From: Leptospira ainlahdjerensis
Lineage (GTDB): Bacteria; Spirochaetota; Leptospiria; Leptospirales; Leptospiraceae
DNA length: 30,204 nucleotides
Assembly: GCF_016919175.1 (NCBI RefSeq)
Contig: NZ_JAFFPU010000067.1
Location: 130,001 to 160,204, forward strand
Direction of reading: 5' to 3'
Under the pieces are notes generated by a model. That model worked only from the letters and a program-made list of their open reading frames with translations. It did not search any database and had not been told where the DNA came from. The position numbers were made by a program, and so were the translations under genes. How positions within the stretch are numbered: the stretch's first letter is position 1; the number at the start of each line of letters is the position of its first letter. This document shows positions 23,024 to 30,204 of the stretch, piece by piece.

Positions 23024-24307
23024 CTAATATTCAGGAACTTGTACGTCCACAAAGAGGACGTGTCCGTCGGGGAGACGTTTGCTGTAGGTGATCAAAAGAA
23101 TAGCGTAGCTGATATCGTAGTATGGATTGCTGATGATCCATTCCGCTCTTGTGTCCTTCATCGACTTGTAGAATTGTTCGAGGAAATACGGTCTCCAACT
23201 CCAGTTTCTTCCGATAAAGGAATCGTCAGTATCCATCGATACTTCTCCGATTCTCATATAATTGGGAGAAACCTGACTTCCGGTAAGACTAGTGACGTAG
23301 ATTCTAAAAACAAAATCGCTGAGAACACTCGGGTTCTGAATCTGTACTCCGTGAAGATCCCCTTCTTCGTGGACCGTGATCCCCGAAAGATTCAGCTTTT
23401 CCTCCAGATCCTTTTCTCTTTTGATCTGTTTCATCAACTGGTATCTTTTGTAATTAAAAAAGAGTTCGTGTAAAGTGGAGAATCTGAGTTTTAATTCTTC
23501 TTGTCCGATCATATCGGGAAGAGCTTCCGCAAAGTAGAAACCCTGTAAAAAACGGGCACTGTAGGTAAGAGATTGAAAGAGCTCCTTTTCGTTTTCGATC
23601 CCTTCAAATAGAAGAGAACAACCGAGAGATTCGGAAAGGCGCGAAATGGTAAAAAGAATTTCCTGAAAATTTCTGGATGTCACGGAATTCCGCAACATTT
23701 GAAGATCAACTTTCAAAATATCGGGATGGAAGATTCCGATTCGATCCAAATTGGAGGACCGGGAACCTAGATCATCAATCGCAACGAGAAAACCTTCCTT
23801 CTTGTAACGGGAGATCAGAGGTCGAAGACTTTCCAAACTTCCGTCGAAATGTTCCTCCACGATTTCGATCACAATTTTGGATGGATCCAAACCCAATTCT
23901 TTTACGAGACGGATCGTGTAAGAATCTTCGGCTTCTTCTTCGATATGATCCCTCATATAAGCCGGAGAAATATTCAAGAAAAGTTTTGCTTCCGGAAAGA
24001 GATGTTGTTTTTTGAGAAGATGTAAAATCGCCTTCTTTCGAAGATCCCGATCGACTTCCCGTTTGAGATTGTAAATTTCTTTCCGTTCCTGAGGATCCAA
24101 AACTCCCGTTTCTGCATCCAAAAAAAACGGACCGAGAGAATGAACATTTCCTGATTGATCCCTAAACCTTCCTAGAGTTTCATATCCGAAGATAGAATCC
24201 CTTTCCACGGAAAGGATCGGTTGAAAATAAGGAATGATCTCCCCGGACTGGAACCAATTATCCCATTCTACTTTCGTCTTCGGAAGCGTGCCAAGTGGCC
24301 TGATCAT
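23024..24307 (-). CDS. EAL-domain c-di-GMP phosphodiesterase-like protein with YkuI_C sensor
   Basis: 427 residues. EAL domain about 20-262: the signature is ETL (Glu43-Thr-Leu), with the metal/substrate residues Asn112, Glu148, Asp178-Asp179, Lys199, Glu235 and Gln255 all kept, so c-di-GMP hydrolysis is plausible. C-terminal part (about 320-427), with SPNYMRIGEVSMD, GRNWSWRPYFLEQFY and AEWIISNPYYDISYAILLITYS, matches the YkuI_C PAS/Cache-like module of Bacillus YkuI. No membrane segment. YkuI binds c-di-GMP but is poorly active in hydrolysis, so this could be a receptor rather than an enzyme. Convergent with the PilZ-like gene. Confidence 0.88.
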   Translation of the reverse strand: MIRPLGTLPKTKVEWDNWFQSGEIIPYFQPILSVERDSIFGYETLGRFRDQSGNVHSLGPFFLDAETGVLDPQERKEIYNLKREVDRDLRKKAILHLLKKQHLFPEAKLFLNISPAYMRDHIEEEAEDSYTIRLVKELGLDPSKIVIEIVEEHFDGSLESLRPLISRYKKEGFLVAIDDLGSRSSNLDRIGIFHPDILKVDLQMLRNSVTSRNFQEILFTISRLSESLGCSLLFEGIENEKELFQSLTYSARFLQGFYFAEALPDMIGQEELKLRFSTLHELFFNYKRYQLMKQIKREKDLEEKLNLSGITVHEEGDLHGVQIQNPSVLSDFVFRIYVTSLTGSQVSPNYMRIGEVSMDTDDSFIGRNWSWRPYFLEQFYKSMKDTRAEWIISNPYYDISYAILLITYSKRLPDGHVLFVDVQVPEY

Positions 24308-24425
24308 TCAGTTACACGTTTTTCGGAACTCCGATTCCTACAAGGAAAATCCGACCCGCATAGAAAAACATGAGTATTTTAACGAATCGTTTTTGCGTAT
24401 TCGATTTTAAGAAGGGATTGTAACT

Positions 24426-26132
24426 TTGAAGCGCATATTGTATTTCACCTTCAGCATTCTGCTGATTTTATTCGGAATCTATTCGGCTTATGAATTGCGT
24501 TGGATTTCGGATGACGCGTTCATTTCCTTACGTTATGCGAAAAACCTAGCGGACGGAAAGGGTTTGGTTTTTAACGAAGGTGAAAAGGTAGAAGGATATA
24601 CAAATTTTTTATGGACCCTCCTTCTCACCTTACCTCATTTTTTTGAAATGATCGATCCGATACCGGTCGCATATACGTTTGGAATTTTTTTCTTTTTGTG
24701 TATTTGTATCTATCTATTTAGATGGAATTTCAAAGAAACTTCCGGCTCTCTCCGTTTTCCATTTGCGCTTTCCTGTTTTATTCTTTTCTATCACAATCGT
24801 GTTTTTGCAACGGGTGGTCTCGAAACTTCACTACATTCCCTTTTGTTTTTGGCGGCCTCTTATCATTTGATCTTTGCAAGGCGAGTGACGTTTTATCATT
24901 GGCTCCCCGGAATCCTTTTTTCAGCTTTGACTTGTCTCAACCGTCCGGACGGACTTTTGTTTCACGGTTTGGCGGGAATTTATACGTTCTTAACTATATT
25001 CCAGGCCAATCGAAATTCCTTTTGGAAAAATGTGGTTTTCCAAAATTCTTTCCTACTTCTTATTTTTGCGTATGCGAGTCCTTCCCTATTCTACATTTGG
25101 AAATTAGAATATTATGGAAACCTGTTACCCAATACTTTTTACGCGAAATCCGGCGGTGATTTCTATCTCGAACAAGGGCTTGTTTACTTTCTTTTATTTT
25201 TAAAAATGTATTATGCCTTGGTCCCAATCCTAGGAATTTCCCTTTTTCTTTTTATCCGATCCTTACAGACCCAATTTCGAAAACCGGATCCAAGTCGCGA
25301 TTATCGCTGGATCCTGCTCTTTTTATTTCCCGTCTTGTATTCCGCGTATTATACTTGGATCGGCGGTGATTTTATGTTTTCCCGATTCTACCTTCCGATT
25401 CTTCCCTTGCTTTTTGTTTGGGTGGAATCCGGTCTTTTCCGGGAAACCTTTGAAAATTCTTTCCTAAAAAAAATTCTGAATCTTTCGGTTTACGTTCTTC
25501 CTCTTTTAATTCTTCTTCGCTGGGATATTTACAAAGGGGAGCCTCTTCCCATTTTGTACAACATCGCCGATGAAAACAAAATTTACAAAAGGGAAACGAC
25601 TGAAAAAATTAAAAATCGAATTCTACCGTGGAAGAAACACTTTGAAACTTCACGGATAAAAGTCGCCTTTGCCGGATCGGAATGTATCTTTATCTATTAT
25701 CTCAATCCAATTTTGGCGATAGAAACGGAAGCGGGACTTACCGATCCCTTCATCGCTCGATTGGGATCGAAACAAAGGGGAAGAATCGGACACGAAAAAA
25801 CTGTCCCTTTAGAATATCTAAAAAAAAGAAACATAGAACTTCTTCTTTTTACCAAAGCGGAGATTCAGAATTACGAGTTTGATTCTCTAAAGGTTGCGGA
25901 CTTTGGTGTGACTTGGAAAATTCTGAACTATTCTCCTTCCACGATGAACGAGCTCGCAAAAATTACTTCCTTCTCCTTTTTGAATTTTGAAGAATATCTG
26001 GATCGATATCAAAAAACGTATCTCGGTCTTTCCCCGAAACTTCGAAAAGAGAAGTATCGTATTTTTGAGGAATACTACTTCCGAAATTCAAAAGATAAAA
26101 ATAGACAGGATTGGTATCAAAAGAATCTGTGA
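24426..26132 (+). CDS. polytopic GT-C-type membrane glycosyltransferase
   Basis: 568 residues, about ten membrane segments in the first 380 residues, then a soluble C-terminal domain (about 390-568). The first loop has Asp29-Asp30 ([38 protein letters not shown]), the acidic site typical of GT-C enzymes using polyprenyl-phosphate sugars; this exact loop resembles the ArnT/AftB-like group. Such enzymes add sugars to lipid or glycan acceptors on the outer face of the inner membrane. Start TTG 24426 with AAGGG at spacing 9. It heads a run of three envelope-glycan genes, divergent from the EAL gene. Confidence 0.83.
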   Translation: MKRILYFTFSILLILFGIYSAYELRWISDDAFISLRYAKNLADGKGLVFNEGEKVEGYTNFLWTLLLTLPHFFEMIDPIPVAYTFGIFFFLCICIYLFRWNFKETSGSLRFPFALSCFILFYHNRVFATGGLETSLHSLLFLAASYHLIFARRVTFYHWLPGILFSALTCLNRPDGLLFHGLAGIYTFLTIFQANRNSFWKNVVFQNSFLLLIFAYASPSLFYIWKLEYYGNLLPNTFYAKSGGDFYLEQGLVYFLLFLKMYYALVPILGISLFLFIRSLQTQFRKPDPSRDYRWILLFLFPVLYSAYYTWIGGDFMFSRFYLPILPLLFVWVESGLFRETFENSFLKKILNLSVYVLPLLILLRWDIYKGEPLPILYNIADENKIYKRETTEKIKNRILPWKKHFETSRIKVAFAGSECIFIYYLNPILAIETEAGLTDPFIARLGSKQRGRIGHEKTVPLEYLKKRNIELLLFTKAEIQNYEFDSLKVADFGVTWKILNYSPSTMNELAKITSFSFLNFEEYLDRYQKTYLGLSPKLRKEKYRIFEEYYFRNSKDKNRQDWYQKNL

Positions 26133-26135
26133 TTT

Positions 26136-26166
26136 TTGACAAAGCCGATCTCCAGCGATCTGGAGA
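26136..26166 (+). promoter_or_regulatory. TTGACA box and hairpin before the ligase-like gene
   Basis: TTGACA (26136-26141), then TCTCCAG-CGAT-CTGGAGA (26149-26166), a 7-bp stem with 4-base loop. No -10 is found at the right spacing, and no clear T-run follows, so it may be a weak terminator of the upstream gene or an operator. Confidence 0.3.
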
Positions 26167-26240
26167 ATCTTGATTGCTAAAATCGGGGATCGAAGATAGT
26201 CTGCATTTATCTTCCTTTCATCGATCAGACAAAAACTTAA

Positions 26241-28235
26241 ATGAGTCAGTTTCTCAATTTAAAAACTTTACCGCTCATCCTGCTCTGTTTTTGCTTCGGC
26301 TTTTTATTTTTTTTTGATCCTTCTAATCCGGCTCTTTCCAGAGACACCTTGGTGTTTTCCCTTTTCGTTTGGATCGTTTGTTTTGCGATCGCCTGGAAGA
26401 AAAAATTAAACCGAATTCATCCCTTCTTTTTTCTCGCCTGTCTTTTTCTCATAGGAATTTCTACGATCAACGGAATCAATCGAGCTCCTGTCGTTTACTT
26501 TCCGCAAAAATTAAATCTGAAACTTTTGTATGTCGCTGCGTTTTCGTTTTCCATTTTTTTATTTTTAAAAAACGTTTCTCCGATTTTTCTTTTTATTCAC
26601 ACGATCGCTTTTGCTTCTTCTCCTCCGCTTTTTTCCAGCATCAAATCGATTCCGGTTCTGATCTTTGTGCTCGCTTCCTTTTTGTACTTGGCTCCGAAAC
26701 GGATCCGTTTTCAAAGAATCCACTGGATCCTCGCCTTCTTTTTTCTTTTGGCTTTGATTTCTTCGATCCTTTCTTACAAATCACAGGCAGGACTCTTACA
26801 ACTTTCTCTGCTTCTTTCCGGGATTGGAATTTTCTTTCTCATCTCCTCGTATCCAAGTCGGGCGGTGAAAAAAGGCCTTCTTCTGATTCTTTCCTTTGAT
26901 CTTCTCCTAAATACGGTGAATCTTTTCTCTGCGATTCATACGATGTGGCCTTTTTCCATCCTGGAGCCGCCGCTTTTGTTGACCTACGCGGGTTTTCCGG
27001 TTTCTGCCATTGCTGTCATTTCGGCGTTTTCAGCGCTCATCTTGTTTTACACAGCATTTCAATTTTCTTTGTATTCTTGGATTCTTATCCCCGCTGGAAT
27101 TCTCTCGATCTATATTACGTTTTTAAATCATTCTAGGGCAAGTATTTTGGCTTTTTTTCTTGCGGGGATTTCTTTCCTGCTCCTTCGTCTGGGGAAGAAG
27201 ACTTCTTTTCCGAAGGTGATTTTTCCCGCAGCTTTGGTACTTTTCTTAGTCGGATTCGGGATCTATTTTTTAACGGCGCGGGAATCGATCGCACACTATC
27301 TGAATCCGGAAACCCTTTGGATTCGTTTTTCTCTTTGGGCTTTCCATTTTCAATCGGTCTTTCAAAGCGCACCGGTCTTAGGTCTGGGTCCGGACGCGGA
27401 TTCCCTTCTTGCACATCTTCCAGGTGTACAAGCTACGAACCTTGGTTATTCGGATTTTTATCTTTTTTTACATTCCTTTCGTTCTTATCCGCAGGCTCAC
27501 AATCTTTACGTCGAGACATACACTAGTTTTGGAATTTTAGGATCGCTCGTATTTCTTGCGATCTCGGTTGAGTTTTCTTTTTATTCTTGGAGAATGTTGA
27601 AATCAGGAAGTCGAGCAGTGACAAACTTAGGACTGTTTCTTTCGAGTATTCTTGTTTTCGTGGCCTTTCACGAGTTCTTTGATTTTAACTTGGGAGAACA
27701 ACACTTTCTGATACCGGTTGCGCTCTCCGCTTCTCTACTACGAATCAAAGATTCCTTTAAAAGTGAAGCGGTTCAAACTGAGAAAGGTATTTTTCGGTTG
27801 GCCTTCTATGCCGCGTTGATCGTTTTTGGTTTGGTTTGTTTTCAGTTGATTTGGGAACAAAGACTGAGAAACCTAATCCTCGCATCCGTTCAGAACGAAA
27901 TTGAACTTGATAACTTCCTAATATACAAAGAGAAGAATCCTTCGGAAAATCGGAAAAAAAAATCGTATCCGACGGATGAAATTGTCAAAAATGAAAAATG
28001 GATTCGCTCCGAAGAAAGTCTTGTCTTAGCGTCTTTTATTCTTAGAAAAAAAAAGGAATACGAACCGCTCTCGATATCCTTGCTCGCCAGATGCATCCGT
28101 CAAAACCCGTATTCTTCCGTTTGCAGAAAGGAAAAAGCGGCTCTTCTTAGAAAAAACAATCCGAATTTGGATATACAAAAAGAAATCGAAGAAGCAAAAA
28201 AGACGGATCCCTTTCATATCATTTTTACGGAATAA
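26241..28235 (+). CDS. O-antigen ligase/polymerase-like (WaaL/Wzy superfamily) membrane protein
   Basis: 664 residues, about twelve membrane segments over residues 1-545, then a soluble, basic, mostly helical tail (about 550-664). The periplasmic loop ligase features are present: Asn296-His-Ser-Arg299-Ala before a membrane helix, and His420 in [18 protein letters not shown], the key His of the PF04932 family. These enzymes join undecaprenyl-PP-linked glycans to lipid A core or other acceptors, or polymerise repeat units, in the periplasm. The long tail, beyond the usual ligase length, is of unknown role. It lies between two GT-C-type transferases. Confidence 0.86.
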   Translation: MSQFLNLKTLPLILLCFCFGFLFFFDPSNPALSRDTLVFSLFVWIVCFAIAWKKKLNRIHPFFFLACLFLIGISTINGINRAPVVYFPQKLNLKLLYVAAFSFSIFLFLKNVSPIFLFIHTIAFASSPPLFSSIKSIPVLIFVLASFLYLAPKRIRFQRIHWILAFFFLLALISSILSYKSQAGLLQLSLLLSGIGIFFLISSYPSRAVKKGLLLILSFDLLLNTVNLFSAIHTMWPFSILEPPLLLTYAGFPVSAIAVISAFSALILFYTAFQFSLYSWILIPAGILSIYITFLNHSRASILAFFLAGISFLLLRLGKKTSFPKVIFPAALVLFLVGFGIYFLTARESIAHYLNPETLWIRFSLWAFHFQSVFQSAPVLGLGPDADSLLAHLPGVQATNLGYSDFYLFLHSFRSYPQAHNLYVETYTSFGILGSLVFLAISVEFSFYSWRMLKSGSRAVTNLGLFLSSILVFVAFHEFFDFNLGEQHFLIPVALSASLLRIKDSFKSEAVQTEKGIFRLAFYAALIVFGLVCFQLIWEQRLRNLILASVQNEIELDNFLIYKEKNPSENRKKKSYPTDEIVKNEKWIRSEESLVLASFILRKKKEYEPLSISLLARCIRQNPYSSVCRKEKAALLRKNNPNLDIQKEIEEAKKTDPFHIIFTE

Positions 28236-28243
28236 AGCCCACG

Positions 28244-29866
28244 ATGTTAAACCGACTGACTCAACGATCTGTTCGTTATTCGTTCTATTTGCTTATTTTT
28301 GGATTTCTAATATTCAATCGTTCTAAATTGGATCGTCTAATGCCTTTTGTTTCAAGCGATTCCGAAATCAAATACTATCAGACGATCGCATTTGCCCAAA
28401 ACGGATTGGGGGCGGTTTCAAAATCCGAATGCACTTACCCGGGAAAAAACCTCGACCCCGAATTTCGTTTTTTTCCCTTCGATTATCCCTGGGCATTTCT
28501 GAATGTAAGTTCGAAAGGTTACTGTTTATTTCAATATCCTCCGCTTTTTGCCTTGTTAAACGGCCTCCCTGCTTATTTTTTCGGCCCGAAGATCATTCCT
28601 TTTTTACCACTTCTTTCTCTCCTCTTCAGTATGATCGTTTTCGACCTTATACTCTCCCTTTATATAAAGCCGACCTGGGTGATTTTGATCGGAACCTTGA
28701 TACCGTTCGGACTCAGTTTCCCGGTGCTTTCCTCCGTGGAATTTTCCGAGGTTCCGTTCAACAACCTACTCCTTCTTTCTTTTGGTTTTTTTACGATCAA
28801 ATCTCTTTTTAGAAATACGATCGTAGAAGAAACATACGAAGAACATTCTAATTTTAGAATATTTTCTTGTGTTTCCGGAGTTCTCGCGGTGACTTCATTT
28901 TTTCTAAGGACGGAATCCGCATTTCCGATTTTTCTTTTCGGACTTCTTTCTTTTTTTCAAAAGGAAACCAAAAAGAACCTTATTGAATACTTATTCTTTG
29001 CGGTGATCGGCGCAGCCTTTGCCTTTGTTTCGATCGGACTTTTGAACTTTATATACTCCGGACATCCGATGGGAATTCGATTTCTCGTAAGTTCGGGAGA
29101 CGCGGTCCGTCAATTTTCCTTCTCCAAACAAGTATCGATTTTTCAAGGTTATCTTTTCGGAGACGAATCAAAGACAGGATTCTTAAAAGCTTCTCCGTAT
29201 GCAATTTTGATCTTAGGAATTCTATCCAATCTCATTCGTAAGAAAAAATTGTCCGGAGAATCGATACTGGGAATCGTAGGACTCGGAACCATTTTTTCGA
29301 TCTCGTTTTTCAGTCCTTATACGGCGGGCGTTCATCACTTTGGTTTGCGCTATTTGGAGTCCGGCTTTATCTTTCTTTCAGCGGGAATTCTTATCTTTTT
29401 GTATCGGAGAATTACGGAATTTCCAAAAGCAGGGATCATTCTCCTTCTTTTGGCCGTTTCCAGTTTGTATTACAATTATAAATTTACCAGAGAAGGATTT
29501 AAAATTCTTTTTGGAGCCATTGCACCTTACAATGAAATTCAAGCCGAATTTCAAAAAAGAAAGATCATCGTCCACAAAGGACAATTCACCAACTATCTCA
29601 TCGGCTATTCTTATCTTACCGCCATCCACCTTTCGGTAACGGCTTCAAAGGACGCGATGGAGTTGGAAGAAATATTAAAAAATCAGAATATAGAATCCTA
29701 TTCCATCTTAGAATATGATCTCGAGCCGCCCAAGGATCCGAATCTGCCGGAAAAACAATTTTTAGAAAAGATCGCTGTTCGTTTCCCGGATCCGAATCGA
29801 TTCTACATTCTAAAAGAGCAAAAGAAAGTTTTGAATTTCACCCTCAAAACCTATTCTCTACGATAG
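28244..29866 (+). CDS. polytopic GT-C-type membrane protein, probable glycosyltransferase
   Basis: 540 residues, about ten membrane segments and a soluble C-terminal part (from about 420). The first periplasmic loop has Asp39-Ser-Glu41 ([18 protein letters not shown]), the position of the acidic residues in GT-C enzymes. It is only 8 bases after the ligase-like gene, so it is co-transcribed. Resembles the Leptospira family labelled 'LA_3751/LA_3752 family putative glycosyltransferase', as far as I remember it; sugar and acceptor are unknown. The first loop carries a Cys62 and an extended aromatic-rich stretch ([20 protein letters not shown]). Confidence 0.78.
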   Translation: MLNRLTQRSVRYSFYLLIFGFLIFNRSKLDRLMPFVSSDSEIKYYQTIAFAQNGLGAVSKSECTYPGKNLDPEFRFFPFDYPWAFLNVSSKGYCLFQYPPLFALLNGLPAYFFGPKIIPFLPLLSLLFSMIVFDLILSLYIKPTWVILIGTLIPFGLSFPVLSSVEFSEVPFNNLLLLSFGFFTIKSLFRNTIVEETYEEHSNFRIFSCVSGVLAVTSFFLRTESAFPIFLFGLLSFFQKETKKNLIEYLFFAVIGAAFAFVSIGLLNFIYSGHPMGIRFLVSSGDAVRQFSFSKQVSIFQGYLFGDESKTGFLKASPYAILILGILSNLIRKKKLSGESILGIVGLGTIFSISFFSPYTAGVHHFGLRYLESGFIFLSAGILIFLYRRITEFPKAGIILLLLAVSSLYYNYKFTREGFKILFGAIAPYNEIQAEFQKRKIIVHKGQFTNYLIGYSYLTAIHLSVTASKDAMELEEILKNQNIESYSILEYDLEPPKDPNLPEKQFLEKIAVRFPDPNRFYILKEQKKVLNFTLKTYSLR

Positions 29867-30024
29867 AATTTTAAATTTTAGAGTTCTCTGTTCGAAACAA
29901 AGACCTGAGGACCTTTAAAACCATTCCCTCATCAAATTCGTCATTCTTTTTTGCACAAGAATCTGCGATCGTGATCTGAAGTTTACACAAAAAAGTTAGA
30001 GTTTTGGTTAGTTTTCACTTTCGT
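29867..30024. other. intergenic flank of the tandem repeat
   Basis: A/T-rich gap with no gene. AATTTTAAATTTTAGAG after the stop is a weak inverted repeat without a G/C stem. Nothing else is recognised. Confidence 0.4.
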
Positions 30025-30204
30025 TTTCTTGACTGCGTCAAGAACCAAAAACTTACGCGTCCGCGTGTTTGCATCTCATCGCCGTTCGCGCGATATTTCT
30101 TGACTGCGTCAAGAACCAAAAACTTACGCGTCCGCGTGTTTGCATCTCATCGCCGTTCGCGCGATATTTCTTGACTGCGTCAAGAACCAAAAACTTACGC
30201 GTCC
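30025..30204. repeat. 71-base perfect tandem repeat, 2.5 copies, cut by the window edge
   Basis: Units begin at 30030, 30101 and 30172; the first two are identical over 71 bases and the third over the 33 available. Each has a palindrome CTTGAC-TGC-GTCAAG (30028-30042 in unit 1), a second inverted repeat ACGCG-TC-CGCGT (30055-30066) and a CpG-rich tail CGCCGTTCGCGCGAT. Whole units repeat with no variable spacer, so it is a minisatellite rather than a CRISPR. Confidence 0.9.

Noticed and set aside
30025..30204. Possible CRISPR array
   Set aside because: The entire 71-base unit is identical between copies; there are no variable spacers and no cas genes in the window.

Overview
The window looks like a chromosomal segment of a Leptospira species (spirochaete). 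Several things point there: a FliG motor-switch gene directly behind a pyruvate dehydrogenase operon, a Leptospira-type DUF1577/PilZ-like protein, a relaxed-lipobox deacetylase, frequent TTG/GTG starts with AAGG-type ribosome sites, moderate G+C, and long intergenic stretches full of small palindromes. I could not run a database search, so the genus is inferred from protein families and style. There is no sign of phage, insertion sequences or a CRISPR array.

Layout. (1) 1-3453, plus strand: the 3' part of an AMP-forming acyl/aryl ligase, a helical protein of unknown function, and an aromatic amino acid ammonia-lyase whose selectivity residues look tyrosine-type. (2) 3536-7906, plus: pdhA-pdhB-pdhC (E1 alpha, E1 beta, E2) followed 12 bases later by fliG. 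(3) 7907-10058: a non-coding repeat patch with a partial copy of the tRNA-Asp 3' end, tRNA-Asp (minus), pgsA, tRNA-Leu(GAG), then about 820 bases without a credible gene but rich in palindromes and direct repeats. (4) 10059-16100, plus: a DUF1993 protein, a NodB-type polysaccharide deacetylase, a large processive GT2 glycosyltransferase, a DUF218-like membrane-anchored protein and lysS, closed by a perfect bidirectional terminator. (5) 16224-18374, minus: thiS-thiE, a WecG/TagA-family glycosyltransferase and a small membrane/coiled-coil protein. (6) 18464-18748, plus: a small cysteine-rich lipoprotein. (7) 18738-21752, minus: guaB, a LolA/TP0789-like lipoprotein-sorting protein and rsmE, tightly packed. 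(8) 21833-24307: a PilZ-like DUF1577 protein facing an EAL-YkuI_C protein, a probable c-di-GMP pair. (9) 24426-29866, plus: three polytopic envelope-glycan proteins (GT-C transferase, O-antigen-ligase-like protein, second GT-C-like transferase). (10) 29867-30204: intergenic, ending in a 71-base perfect tandem repeat that runs off the window.

The best leads are the lyase/ligase pair (possible p-coumarate-type starter for an aryl lipid or pigment, with the rest of the cluster off the left edge), an IMP dehydrogenase that resembles the eukaryotic type through its catalytic and mycophenolate-contact residues, the small lipoprotein with a regular Cys-x3-Cys pattern, the tRNA-Asp 3'-end duplication, and the 71-base tandem array.
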